Part shown: positions 30,125 to 38,968 of the stretch, in pieces
How positions within the stretch are numbered: the stretch's first letter is position 1
Layout: every line of letters starts with the position of its first letter
DNA from: Flammeovirgaceae bacterium
GTDB lineage: Bacteria; Bacteroidota; Bacteroidia; Cytophagales; Cyclobacteriaceae
NCBI GenBank assembly: GCA_016712035.1
Contig: JADJRT010000008.1
Span: 47,501-111,500 of the forward strand
DNA: 64,000 bases
Reading direction: 5' to 3'
The notes under the pieces: generated by a model
The model's input: the letters and a program-made list of their open reading frames with translations, nothing else
The model's database searches: none
Told to the model about the DNA's origin: nothing
Program-made: the position numbers and the translations under genes

Positions 30125-30155
30125 TTGAGCAGATGCCTCACCGACTATGATGATA

Positions 30156-30186
30156 CAAACGTATACCAGTTTGGTAGAGTTTCCAA
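30156..30186 (-). promoter_or_regulatory. Promoter of the SAM riboswitch-met operon
   Basis: On the minus strand the -7 element TACGTTTG (30163-30156) matches TAnnTTTG. TTGG (30186-30183) sits 19 nt upstream as a near match to the -33 TTTG. Transcription would start near 30150, just ahead of the riboswitch. Confidence 0.6.
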
Positions 30187-30243
30187 GTAGTCATTTAAAA
30201 ATTTGTTAAATTTTTTTGACTGACGGCTGTTAGTTATTGGTTA

Positions 30244-30275
30244 AAACAAAAAAGGCGTGAGAATTCTCACGCCTT
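30244..30275 (-). terminator. Intrinsic terminator of the gene at 30309-31778
   Basis: AAGGCGTGAGAATTCTCACGCCTT at 30252-30275 is a perfect inverted repeat, followed on the minus strand by a T run (As at 30247-30252 on the plus strand). It is a strong terminator between this gene and the met promoter. Confidence 0.9.
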
Positions 30276-30308
30276 GTTCGTTAAGCTATCGATTATATTA
30301 TTTAAGCT

Positions 30309-31778
30309 TTACCCGAGCATAGGATAGGTTAGTAACTTGCCGTTACCTTGTCCTTTAATCTCTTGTAAAATCCAATATTGATCACCGTCCGTTCCTTCGA
30401 TGATAGTTTGTGGGCACGCATAGATGGTGGTGATTTTTGTAACGGTGGTGTATCCTACGCTATTCAAATAATTATAATCCACGATAATCCCTTTCTCTTT
30501 TGTATCAAGACCATACTGGGCTTTTAATTTACCATTAGCATCAAAATGAAATCCTAAGATATCTTCATATTGATTAATGAATCCTTCCTTTGTTTTGTCA
30601 TAGTTTTGGCCCAACACAATCAAATCTCCACTCGAAGTAAAATAGTATGACCGAACACCAAATTCGCGCCCATTGTAATCGGGTGTTTTCTTTTGGCTGG
30701 GGGGAAATTGTTGCTTGGCCTTAAACTCTTCAAGATTGGTTTCTGTGAGGTAACTCATCTTACCATTCGAAACTTTTAGCAGTTGCACGGCTTTATATTT
30801 TACCTCACCCCCTCCGAAGCGAGTACCCGCACCTTCATTATAATACTTGTCGCGCCCAGCCATCGCAGGGCCATAGAGATAAAAGTCGTTATTGTTTACT
30901 AACATATCATCTACCCGCCAATAACTTGCCGGGCTTTTGAAAGAGAATCGCTCTACAATGTTACATTGATCGTCTACCCGTATGTAGGTATAATTGTTAT
31001 TATCGGGATCGGCAGCATTTTTTCCGAGAGCATTAGAAGGAGCAAAAATGAAAATCATTCCTGATACCCCTGGGCTTTCGGGATCATCTGGATTTTCTCT
31101 ATCCAATGAGCGTACAAAGGCAAGACTTTGGGCATAAGGAAACTCAAAATCTTTGCTCTTCAACACTTTGAGTTCGTTATCAAATTTTAGAAGCCGAATT
31201 GCACCTACGTCCTCGTTTCCTTTTGCGCTTATCTTCGCCTTAACCGAGGCAAGGATATATAATTCACCCGTCATGTCATCTTCCGCGTGGGTCAGTCCAG
31301 TAAATTTATTACCATCATCAGTTTGGGGTTTAACTTTTTCAAGGATTTCAACTTTACGGTTATAACCACCCATTAAGAACTGATACTTATAAGTGATTTT
31401 CTTTTTGCGAAGGACCAGTGTTCCCATCATATTATTTTCCACCGTGTTTCCCATCACCACATATTCTTCGCCCTTAAATCGGAACCACTTGAATTTTTTC
31501 TTCATTTTTTCAGCGTCTTCCGTAAACTCTTCATCTTTCACAAAATTGAAGTCATTGTCAAACACATATTGTTCGTATTTGAAGGTGTTTTTCTTTTGAT
31601 CAGTAAAGTAAGTAAGGGTGTAGGTCTTAGCATCCGTGTCATAATCAAGCCCGGCCAGGAAGCCTCGCTTGGAGGCTCTCGAAATTTTATAGGTCTTTTC
31701 CAATTCTAGTTGTTGGGCAACTAACGGTTCGCTTAGAGCAATAAAAATTATTGCCAGGACGAAAAATTGTTTCTTCAT
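30309..31778 (-). CDS. Secreted protein of unknown function
   Basis: 489 aa from ATG 31778, which gives a clear signal peptide (MKKQFFVLAIIFIALSEPLVA, about 21 residues). An upstream in-frame start at 31847 would add 23 residues ahead of the signal peptide and is not favoured. The mature part is rich in beta strands and aromatic residues, in line with a propeller or sandwich fold, but I recognise no family. It is flanked by terminators on both sides, so it is a single unit. Confidence 0.8.
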   Translation of the reverse strand: MKKQFFVLAIIFIALSEPLVAQQLELEKTYKISRASKRGFLAGLDYDTDAKTYTLTYFTDQKKNTFKYEQYVFDNDFNFVKDEEFTEDAEKMKKKFKWFRFKGEEYVVMGNTVENNMMGTLVLRKKKITYKYQFLMGGYNRKVEILEKVKPQTDDGNKFTGLTHAEDDMTGELYILASVKAKISAKGNEDVGAIRLLKFDNELKVLKSKDFEFPYAQSLAFVRSLDRENPDDPESPGVSGMIFIFAPSNALGKNAADPDNNNYTYIRVDDQCNIVERFSFKSPASYWRVDDMLVNNNDFYLYGPAMAGRDKYYNEGAGTRFGGGEVKYKAVQLLKVSNGKMSYLTETNLEEFKAKQQFPPSQKKTPDYNGREFGVRSYYFTSSGDLIVLGQNYDKTKEGFINQYEDILGFHFDANGKLKAQYGLDTKEKGIIVDYNYLNSVGYTTVTKITTIYACPQTIIEGTDGDQYWILQEIKGQGNGKLLTYPMLG

Positions 31779-31881
31779 AGGATTTAGGTTTTGGTAATTC
31801 GAATTATATCGAAAGATGAATGTGATCCTGGCCACAAACAATACCAAGCCAAGGGTATAATTGACTCCGTGCCAGTACGTA

Positions 31882-31914
31882 GAAAAAATAAAGTCTACCC
31901 GTAAGAGTAGACTT
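31882..31914 (-). terminator. Terminator after fabG
   Basis: AAGTCTAC (31891-31898) pairs with GTAGACTT (31907-31914), followed on the minus strand by a T-rich run. It lies 26 nt after the stop of fabG. Confidence 0.85.
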
Positions 31915-31939
31915 ATTGAGGGGATTGAGTTCGTTCCGG

Positions 31940-32686
31940 TTATGTCAACATGCCACCATCAACTTGTATAACCTGACCGGTGATATAGGATGACATGTCT
32001 GATCCTAAATAGACGCAAGCATCGGCTACATCTTCGGGTTTTCCACCACGCTTAAGAGGAATGGAATCGCGCCAGCTTTGCACAGTTTTCTCATCCAACT
32101 TGCCTGTCATCTCTGTTTCAATAAAACCGGGAGCAATGGCGTTGGAGCGAATTCCACGGGAGCCTAATTCCAACGCTACTGATTTAGTGAAGCCTATGAT
32201 GCCGGCTTTGGAAGCGGCATAATTTGCTTGGCCAGCATTTCCCTTTAAGCCCACCACCGAAGTCATGTTAATAATAGAACCACCTTTTTGTTTCATCATA
32301 GGTTTGGTAACCGCCTTCACTGTGTTGAAACAGGACTTGAGATTTATGTTGATTACTTTATCCCACATTTCTTCCGTCATGCGAAGGAGTAAATTGTCTT
32401 GTGTAATACCCGCGTTGTTTACAAGAATATCCAGCGATCCGAATTCAGCTACCACATCGTTAATTAATTTATCGGCTTGTGCAAAATCGGAAGCATCCGA
32501 ACGAAAACCTTTTGCCTTAACACCTTTGGCTATCAGCTCAGCTTCTAACGCCTGGCCTTGTTCTACACTAGATAAATAGGTAAAGGCAACGTTGGCACCT
32601 TGTTCTGCATAGCGCAACGCGATAGATCTTCCAATTCCTTTTGAGGCCCCGGTTACGAGCGCATTTTTACCTTGAAGTAGTTTCAT
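31940..32686 (-). CDS. fabG: 3-oxoacyl-[acyl-carrier-protein] reductase
   Basis: 248 aa short-chain dehydrogenase. Glycine-rich NADPH motif TGASKGIGRSIA, NNAG, catalytic Ser (MTSVVGLKG) and YAASK. The C-terminus IQVDGGMLT is typical of FabG. It reduces 3-oxoacyl-ACP in fatty acid elongation. Its ATG overlaps the end of the small membrane protein gene upstream by 20 nt, so the two may be translationally coupled. Confidence 0.93.
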   Translation of the reverse strand: MKLLQGKNALVTGASKGIGRSIALRYAEQGANVAFTYLSSVEQGQALEAELIAKGVKAKGFRSDASDFAQADKLINDVVAEFGSLDILVNNAGITQDNLLLRMTEEMWDKVININLKSCFNTVKAVTKPMMKQKGGSIINMTSVVGLKGNAGQANYAASKAGIIGFTKSVALELGSRGIRSNAIAPGFIETEMTGKLDEKTVQSWRDSIPLKRGGKPEDVADACVYLGSDMSSYITGQVIQVDGGMLT

Positions 32687-32855
32687 TTTTCTTCTTATAT
32701 AATTTTGGTATCACATTAAAACTCAAGATGATTAGAAATCCAATTCCCAATCCTTGAAAAAATTCTCCGCCAGCCGTGGGTGTCTGATTCAAAACGACAC
32801 CAATTATTCCAGCCACAGAGCCACCAATCAGCAATAGAGAATTCTTTAAATCCAT
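32667..32855 (-). CDS. Small two-helix membrane protein
   Basis: 62 aa with two hydrophobic segments (about 6-22 and 33-51) separated by a short Gly/Pro-containing loop, and a Lys-rich tail (KLYKKKNE). Overlaps the start of fabG by 20 nt in another frame. No family recognised. Codon use and the overlap support it being real. Confidence 0.6.
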   Translation of the reverse strand: MDLKNSLLLIGGSVAGIIGVVLNQTPTAGGEFFQGLGIGFLIILSFNVIPKLYKKKNETTSR

Positions 32856-32963
32856 CGGTTAGACAAACATTATTTCAATGCGAAACTAACTTTTTTTACC
32901 ATTAATATTTGGGTTAATTTGGCACTTTAAAATATTCCAGAACAATTCTAATCGAAGATAATT

Positions 32964-34355
32964 ATGGCAAACTATGATCTGATCGTGATAGGCTCGGGCC
33001 CGGGTGGTTATGTAGCAGCTATTCGTGCTTCTCAATTGGGCATGAAAGTGGGCGTGGTGGAGAAAGCAGAACTTGGCGGTATTTGTTTGAACTGGGGCTG
33101 TATACCAACTAAGGCTTTATTAAAGAGTGCCAATGTTTTTGAATATATGCAGCATGCCGCTGATTATGGAATTAACATTAAGGGAGCTGAGGCTGATATT
33201 ACAGCAATTGTAAAACGCAGTCGCGATGTAGCGGCCGGGATGAGTAAAGGAATTCAATTCTTATTTAAGAAAAACAAAATTGATCATATTGCTGGCCATG
33301 GTAAATTGAAAAAGGGTGGTAAAGTTGAAGTAACGGATGATGCTGGAAAAAAAACGGACTACGAAGCCAAGCATATCATGTTGGCAACTGGGGGTCGTTC
33401 GCGTGAGCTGCCCAACTTACCTATTGATGGTAAGAAAATAATTGGCTATCGAGATGCGATGGTGCTTCCACAGCAACCCAAGAAAATGGTGGTAGTTGGT
33501 TCGGGCGCCATTGGTGTTGAGTTTGCTTATTTCTATAGCACGATTGGTACCGAAGTAACGATTGTAGAGTTCTTGCCACGCATCGTTCCTGTTGAAGATG
33601 AAGAGGTTTCGAAAGCTCTTGATAAGAGTTTTAAGAAAGCCGGAATGAAAATTTATACCAACTCTGAGGTAACGAAAGTGGATACCAAAGGGAAGGGATG
33701 TTTTGTTACGGTTAAGACTCCCGATGGTGAAATAAAAATTGAAACTGACATTGTTCTTTCTGCGGTAGGGATTTCTACCAACCTGGAAAACCTTGGATTA
33801 GAAGAGGTAGGAGTAAAGACAGAAAAAGGAAAAGTATTGGTGGACGATTTCTATAAAACCAATGTAGCTGGAGTTTATGCTATTGGTGATATTGTAAAAG
33901 GGCAAGCCTTGGCGCACGTGGCTTCTGCCGAAGGAATCATTTGTGTTGAGAAAATAAAAGGACTTAATCCACAGCCCTTAGATTATAATAACATCCCGGG
34001 TTGCACGTATTGTTCGCCTGAGATTGCATCCGTTGGCTATACTGAGGAAGCAGCTAAAAAAGCCGGCTACCAGATTAAGGTAGGCAAGTTCCCTTTCACC
34101 GCATCCGGCAAAGCAAAGGCAGCGGGTGCACCCGATGGTTTTGTGAAATTAATTTTTGATGCCAAGTATGGTGAATTCTTAGGAGCCCATATGATTGGTG
34201 CCAACGTAACGGAGATGATTGCGGAAGTAGTTACTGCGCGCAAGTTGGAGACTACGGGTCATGAAATAATTAAATCGGTACATCCACATCCAACCATGAG
34301 TGAGGCGGTAATGGAAGCAGCAGCTGCCGCTTATGGTGAGGTCATTCACCTATAA
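32964..34355 (+). CDS. lpdA: Dihydrolipoyl dehydrogenase
   Basis: 463 aa. FAD motif GSGPGGYVAAIRA, redox-active disulfide GGICLNWGCIPTKALL, NAD motif GSGAIGVEFAYF, and the dimer-interface His-Glu in SVHPHPTMSEAVMEA. E3 component of 2-oxo acid dehydrogenase complexes (pyruvate, 2-oxoglutarate) or of glycine cleavage. No E1/E2 genes adjacent. Single gene followed by a terminator. Confidence 0.96.
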   Translation: MANYDLIVIGSGPGGYVAAIRASQLGMKVGVVEKAELGGICLNWGCIPTKALLKSANVFEYMQHAADYGINIKGAEADITAIVKRSRDVAAGMSKGIQFLFKKNKIDHIAGHGKLKKGGKVEVTDDAGKKTDYEAKHIMLATGGRSRELPNLPIDGKKIIGYRDAMVLPQQPKKMVVVGSGAIGVEFAYFYSTIGTEVTIVEFLPRIVPVEDEEVSKALDKSFKKAGMKIYTNSEVTKVDTKGKGCFVTVKTPDGEIKIETDIVLSAVGISTNLENLGLEEVGVKTEKGKVLVDDFYKTNVAGVYAIGDIVKGQALAHVASAEGIICVEKIKGLNPQPLDYNNIPGCTYCSPEIASVGYTEEAAKKAGYQIKVGKFPFTASGKAKAAGAPDGFVKLIFDAKYGEFLGAHMIGANVTEMIAEVVTARKLETTGHEIIKSVHPHPTMSEAVMEAAAAAYGEVIHL

Positions 34356-34380
34356 GATAAACTGAATCTGATTTGAGATT

Positions 34381-34410
34381 AATCCCCTGGAGTTTTCAGG
34401 GGATTTTTTT
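34381..34410 (+). terminator. Terminator of lpdA
   Basis: AATCCCCTG (34381-34389) with CAGGGGATT (34397-34405), then seven Ts. Strong intrinsic terminator 26 nt after the lpdA stop. Confidence 0.92.
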
Positions 34411-34559
34411 GTTCAAACAGTTGATTTAGTAACTCAAAATTGTCCATTCCACGGCAATTCATGTTGATTCGAGCGATTAAACTGAGCATTTGGCGGCATC
34501 CCATATATTTCAAGTTTATTTTCTTATATTTATGATAATATATTATAAATCAGAGTTTT

Positions 34560-34670
34560 ATGAAAATGCTACCTATGAAGTACTATCATCAAAGAGCACG
34601 CATTTTGGTTTCGTTAGTGGTTATTTGCCTGGCGGTTTATTTTGTAACGAGAGTTATTATTGAAATCTAA
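34560..34670 (+). CDS. Tiny membrane protein, first of a tandem pair
   Basis: 36 codons, ATG 34560 to TAA 34670. One transmembrane helix fills the second half (LVSLVVICLAVYFV), with a short basic N-terminus KYYHQRARI. It shares the Y-x-QRAR-hydrophobic plan with the ORF at 34704, supporting both as real. An overlapping frame from 34530 lacks this similarity. Family unknown. Located after the lpdA terminator in a stretch with no larger gene. Confidence 0.5.
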   Translation: MKMLPMKYYHQRARILVSLVVICLAVYFVTRVIIEI

Positions 34671-34703
34671 GGTGTGAAAACACACAGCAAGAAGAAGAGT
34701 ATA

Positions 34704-34811
34704 ATGCCAGTTAAAGGCTACTTTCAAAGAGCCCGTGTATTTGGATATCTCGTCCTGGCTGCTGGTTTGGCCATTATTCTCTATTACCTATTCCAATATT
34801 TAACTGAATAG
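34704..34811 (+). CDS. Tiny membrane protein, second of a tandem pair
   Basis: 35 codons, ATG 34704 to TAG 34811. It begins MPVKGYFQRARVFGY and continues as one hydrophobic helix, ending in a polar tail LTE. Close in plan to the ORF 34 nt upstream (KYYHQRAR); together they look like a recent duplication. Function unknown. Confidence 0.5.
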   Translation: MPVKGYFQRARVFGYLVLAAGLAIILYYLFQYLTE

Positions 34812-34907
34812 ATTTTCAATTGGCAAAGTTTACTTCCCACATCGCAAGTAAACAGGATTCAGTTTTTCTGAAAAATAAAAACCTGATACGTTCGTTTTAT
34901 CTGGGTT

Positions 34908-35279
34908 ATGCGAAAAATCCTTATAAAGATTCTCTATAGTCTATTCTTATTATGCACTCCGTGGCTGGTGCAAGCGCAAAACACAACGTTAGGCGACAGA
35001 AATTCTAACGAACTCGAAGTAAAATTGGATAAAGCTAAACGCGCTCATATTTCATCTAAGCGCCAAAAGATTTTATTAAAACGAGCTAAAGTAAAACATA
35101 CGGCACAGTATGAATTTTATGCACGAATTGAACAGGCTGCCAAGAACAAACAGCGGATCCTTAAAAAAATGGCAACACCGCAATATGCCAATCCACTATA
35201 CTTTGGTCACAAGCGTCCGCCAAAAAGAAATCCTGTTTATAAAATGAAGTATTGCAAGGAGTGCGGGATTCAGCACTAA
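34908..35279 (+). CDS. Small basic secreted protein of unknown function
   Basis: 123 aa with a signal peptide (to about residue 23, LVQAQ). The mature part is strongly basic, rich in Lys and Arg, with little hydrophobic content. It ends with a Cys pair (YCKECGIQH). A secreted, positively charged protein could bind DNA, RNA or acidic polysaccharide; that is inference only. No family recognised. Confidence 0.7.
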   Translation: MRKILIKILYSLFLLCTPWLVQAQNTTLGDRNSNELEVKLDKAKRAHISSKRQKILLKRAKVKHTAQYEFYARIEQAAKNKQRILKKMATPQYANPLYFGHKRPPKRNPVYKMKYCKECGIQH

Positions 35280-35407
35280 AACTTGTAATGGTTATTGCCA
35301 ACAATCGATTGTTGCAAAATTCCCTAATCAATAAATAAGAGAAGTAGCATTGGCATCATTAAAATGTGATTGAGAAAAAGTAATTTCGTTTCTTTAACAG
35401 AATCGAT

Positions 35408-36058
35408 TTGAATCTCGGCCGCCACATAGAGCATACCAATCTAAATCCGACTGTTGATAGCTACGCTATTGATCAATTGGTTGGTGAAGCAAAGGAACAT
35501 GGTTTCCTCGGTGTTTGTGTTCCTCCGTTTTGGGTTAAGCGGGCTCAACGTGAGATTGGTTCAGATAAGATTTTATTGGTCACGGTCGCAGGCTTTCCAT
35601 TAGGCTATAATATGACTGAAACAAAGTTGGAAGAAATCTCCAGCGCTATCGATAATGGTGCCGATGAAATTGATGTGGTTTGGAATATCTCATCGTTTAA
35701 ATCGGGTAACCCCTGGACAAAAATAGAAATTGCTAAGTGTGCCCAATTGGTGCACGATTATCAAAAACTATTGAAAGTAATAATCGAGACAGCTTACCTA
35801 TCGGCTGATGAAATTGTCTCTGCCTGTAAGTTATGTGTAGATGCAGGTGCCGATTTTGTAAAAACATCCACTGGCTTTGCCAACGCTGGGGCTAAGGTTG
35901 AACATATAGCCCTAATGCGCCAATCAGTTCCTGGGCATGTGGGCATAAAAGCATCGGGTGGAATTAAAACCCGCGATCAGGCGATACAACTCATTGAAGC
36001 CGGAGCAAACCGTATTGGTACTTCTTCCGGAATTTCTATCGTGACACAAGACACTTAA
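35408..36058 (+). CDS. deoC: Deoxyribose-phosphate aldolase
   Basis: 216 aa. TTG start, MNLGRHIEHTNLNPT being a normal DeoC beginning. Schiff-base Lys in DFVKTSTGF and the second Lys in IKASGGIKTRDQA. It splits 2-deoxyribose-5-phosphate into glyceraldehyde-3-phosphate and acetaldehyde. It lies 11 nt upstream of the GapN-like gene; one product of deoC is that enzyme's substrate. Confidence 0.92.
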   Translation: MNLGRHIEHTNLNPTVDSYAIDQLVGEAKEHGFLGVCVPPFWVKRAQREIGSDKILLVTVAGFPLGYNMTETKLEEISSAIDNGADEIDVVWNISSFKSGNPWTKIEIAKCAQLVHDYQKLLKVIIETAYLSADEIVSACKLCVDAGADFVKTSTGFANAGAKVEHIALMRQSVPGHVGIKASGGIKTRDQAIQLIEAGANRIGTSSGISIVTQDT

Positions 36059-36069
36059 TACTTATCGGC

Positions 36070-37689
36070 ATGAATAATTCATTATCTAATATCTTTCCAG
36101 ATGAAGACAAAGTTCCGGCATCAGCCGTAATTCCAAAATACATAGAACAGCGCGAGTATCTACTCGATGGAAAGATGGTAATCTGGAAAGGGGACATGAG
36201 TTCGGTTGCAAGCCCGGTCTATGTTCGATCGGGGGGTGAATTGAAGCAACAAATTATTGGCAGTACTCCGTTACTAACTTCAAAGGAAGCGCTCGAAGCG
36301 CTCAATGCTGCCGTGCGTGCCTACGATCAAGGTCATGGGGTGTGGCCTTTGATGTCTGTGGCAGAACGGATAGCGCATGTAGAAAAATTTTTGACAATGA
36401 TGCGCGCCAAACGAACCGAGGTAGTAAATCTTTTGATGTGGGAAATAGGGAAATCACTGAAAGATTCCGAAAAAGAATTTGACCGAACTTGTGATTACAT
36501 TTTGGATACAATCCATTCATTGAAAGAAGTGGATAGAAAGTCATCAGGATTTGTTCATGCGCAAGGTATTATGGCGCAGATCAGAAGAGTTCCGTTGGGT
36601 GTTGCGCTATGTATGGGTCCTTACAATTATCCGCTAAATGAAACTTTTAGTACTTTGTTTCCTGCACTTATCATGGGCAACACAGTGGTATTTAAACCAG
36701 CTAAATACGGGGTGTTATTAATTCGGCCCTTGTTGGAAGCCTTTCAAAAATGTTTCCCAGCGGGAGTAATTAATATAATTTATGGGCGTGGTCGCGAAAC
36801 GGTTGGTTCCTTAATGGAGACAGGTAAGCTAGATGTATTTGCGTTTATCGGAACGAATAAAGGTGCGAACGAATTAAAAAAACTTCATCCAAAACCTCAC
36901 CGACTTAAATCAATTTTAGGATTGGATGCCAAGAACCCGGCAATTATTTTGCCAGATGCCGATTTGGATAATGCGGTGAGCGAATGTGCTTTGGGCGCAC
37001 TCTCGTTTAATGGCCAACGTTGCACGGCACTTAAAATCTTGTTTGTTCATAAAAGTATTGTGGATGAGTTCACTAAGAAGTTGTGCGCGGAAATCGCAAA
37101 ATTAAAACCCGGAATGCCTTGGGAGGCTGGCGTGGGGCTAACTCCATTGCCCGAGCCTGGTAAAACAGAATACCTTACAAAACTTGTGGAAGACGCCCGT
37201 AAACATGGCGCTGAAGTAATTAACGAAGGTGGAGGCGAGACTTTGCATACTTTCTTTTATCCGGCCGTACTTTACCCGGTTAATAACAAGATGCGTGTTT
37301 ATTATGAAGAGCAGTTTGGGCCTGTTGTGCCTATTGTTCCCTACGAAAAGGAAGAGGAGGCAATTCAATATGTACTCGATTCAAATTTTGGACAACAACT
37401 TAGTTTGTTTGGCAAGAATTCAAAATCGATTGCCAGAATGATTGATGCTTTCTCGAGCCAGGTAGGTAGAATTAATTTAAATGTACAATGTCAGCGTGGT
37501 CCGGATAATTTTCCATTTAACGGGAGAAAGGATTCTGCGGAAGGTACGCTTTCAGTGGATGATGCCTTGCGCGTTTTTTCTATTCGCACGCTGGTGGCTA
37601 CTAAGGCCAATGATGACAATAAAAAAATAATTAGTACAATCATTCAAAATAGGGAGTCAGTTTTTTTAAGTACGGATTATATTTTTTAA
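36070..37689 (+). CDS. gapN: GapN-like NADP-dependent aldehyde dehydrogenase
   Basis: 539 aa of the ALDH superfamily, most like non-phosphorylating glyceraldehyde-3-phosphate dehydrogenase. Catalytic Cys in SFNGQRCTALK is present. The region that normally reads LELGGK reads LGLDAKNP, so the general-base Glu is replaced by Gly at the aligned position. The gene follows deoC closely and precedes acyP, suggesting a triose-phosphate or aldehyde disposal unit. Family confident; substrate inferred. Confidence 0.85.
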   Translation: MNNSLSNIFPDEDKVPASAVIPKYIEQREYLLDGKMVIWKGDMSSVASPVYVRSGGELKQQIIGSTPLLTSKEALEALNAAVRAYDQGHGVWPLMSVAERIAHVEKFLTMMRAKRTEVVNLLMWEIGKSLKDSEKEFDRTCDYILDTIHSLKEVDRKSSGFVHAQGIMAQIRRVPLGVALCMGPYNYPLNETFSTLFPALIMGNTVVFKPAKYGVLLIRPLLEAFQKCFPAGVINIIYGRGRETVGSLMETGKLDVFAFIGTNKGANELKKLHPKPHRLKSILGLDAKNPAIILPDADLDNAVSECALGALSFNGQRCTALKILFVHKSIVDEFTKKLCAEIAKLKPGMPWEAGVGLTPLPEPGKTEYLTKLVEDARKHGAEVINEGGGETLHTFFYPAVLYPVNNKMRVYYEEQFGPVVPIVPYEKEEEAIQYVLDSNFGQQLSLFGKNSKSIARMIDAFSSQVGRINLNVQCQRGPDNFPFNGRKDSAEGTLSVDDALRVFSIRTLVATKANDDNKKIISTIIQNRESVFLSTDYIF

Positions 37690-37713
37690 TGTAGCTGTAT
37701 AATTAGAATTGGC

Positions 37714-37992
37714 GTGGAGTTACGACATATCAATATCACGGTTTCGGGAAAAGTACAAGGTGTTTTTTACCGGGCATCGGCTAAACAAAAAGCCGATGAG
37801 TGGGGTGTTCGGGGATTTGTGCGAAATGAAAAAAATGGAGATGTCTATTTAGAAGCGGAAGCACCGGAAGAAGTTTTATACAAATTTATTAAGTGGTGTA
37901 ACTTGGGGCCTTTGCAGGCAGAAGTAATAAATATGGATGCGAAGCCTGGGGAGATTGTTGGCTTTACTGATTTTGAAATAAAGAAAAGTTGA
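37714..37992 (+). CDS. acyP: Acylphosphatase
   Basis: 92 aa, GTG start. Signature GKVQGVFYRASAKQKA with the phosphate-binding Arg, and the catalytic Asn in GFVRNEKNGDV. Hydrolyses acyl phosphates such as 1,3-bisphosphoglycerate or acetyl phosphate. It lies 24 nt after the GapN-like gene and is probably co-transcribed. Normal length. Confidence 0.94.
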   Translation: MELRHINITVSGKVQGVFYRASAKQKADEWGVRGFVRNEKNGDVYLEAEAPEEVLYKFIKWCNLGPLQAEVINMDAKPGEIVGFTDFEIKKS

Positions 37993-37998
37993 CTGTAT

Positions 37999-38763
37999 TT
38001 ATTTACGTGCTTCAACACTCTGATTCCAATCGTACACCCGATCGCTGATTTCAATCAAAAGATTAGGATCTTTTTCCAGTGCGTTTCCTATTACAATCAG
38101 ATCCGCTCCAGCTTCTAATGCGGCAAACGCTTTTTGACTTGAATTGATTCCTCCGCCAACAATCAGGGGCACACTCACCGACTTCCGAACGGCATTAATC
38201 ATTTTTGAATTAATTTCCCTATCGGCACCGCTACCGGCATCCAAATAAATCAGTTTTAGTCCCAACATTTCTCCGGCTAGGGCGGTGCAGGCAGCCAATG
38301 AATATTTGTCTTCCGGTATTGGGGTTGTGTTGCTTATATAAGCAACCGAAGTTGTTTTGCCAGAATTAATAAGAAGGTATCCGGTTGGCATAATTTACAA
38401 CCGATTGTTTTTTAAAATGGGTGCGGCTACTACGTGTTGACCAATTAGGAGATCCGGATTTCGACCGGATATTAATGATAGAAAAAGTATCGCATCGGCA
38501 TTAGGATCAATTTGGAGTGAGTTTCCAGGAAACAGAACAACAGGAATAGAAACATTTTCTTTAATCTGTTTTACTACGTCAGAAAGATTAGGCGTAGTAA
38601 CCAGACTGCCGCCAACAAAAAAGTAATCCACACAGTTTTCTGTAGCTAAGCGTATTAAGGTATTTAAACGACTGGTATCTTCTACCTTATCGGGATCCAC
38701 GAGTACCGCAATGGATTTTTTCCCCAAGCGACTGCGTTCCTGTAGCGCATCAAGAATCTTCAT
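37999..38763 (-). pseudogene. Geranylgeranylglyceryl phosphate synthase-like, in-frame TAA
   Basis: About 255 codons of the GGGP synthase/PcrB family TIM barrel. N-terminal part: SIAVLVDPDK and VGGSL; C-terminal part: LIYLDAGSGAD and VGGGINS. The two halves are in one frame, split by a TAA at 38395-38397 where family members have a Glu or Lys (GLE-IPTGYML). ATG at 38763 (MKILDAL) is preferred over 38811. The product would make a phospholipid-like or archaeal-like glycerol ether. Either a point error (AAA or GAA to TAA) or loss of the gene. Confidence 0.82.
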
Positions 38764-38968
38764 GCCTGGATTTTCGATTTTGGAGATACTCGGCAAGTTT
38801 GTCCTTTGCAATATCTAACAGTATGATGCTCGCCTGACTTATAACCCGTTCGCCAAGTTGTGAAAACAGAGATGGTGTGGGATGTGTTGATTCTAAGTTC
38901 TCGCTATCCTCCTCTTCTTCGCTAGCTCGCGCTTTCTTCTTTTTAAGTTTCTTTTTTGCCACCTCCAA
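38750..38968 (-). CDS. Small charged protein of unknown function
   Basis: 72 aa: Lys-rich start (KKKLKKKK), an acidic stretch (SEEEEDSE), then an amphipathic helix. Overlaps the start of the GGGP synthase gene by 14 nt and the end of the upstream small membrane protein gene by 26 nt. The chain of overlaps argues for one operon. Family not recognised. Confidence 0.55.
   Translation of the reverse strand: MEVAKKKLKKKKARASEEEEDSENLESTHPTPSLFSQLGERVISQASIILLDIAKDKLAEYLQNRKSRHEDS

Noticed and set aside
31779..31847. Extended N-terminus of the secreted protein at 30309-31778
   Set aside because: It would put 23 residues ahead of a clear signal peptide.
34356..34559. Possible further gene between the lpdA terminator and the first small ORF
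   Set aside because: Nothing but the terminator and AT-rich sequence; no frame with family features.
34530..34664. 45-codon frame overlapping the first tiny membrane protein
   Set aside because: It has no hydrophobic segment and no similarity to the neighbouring ORF, whereas the other frame does.
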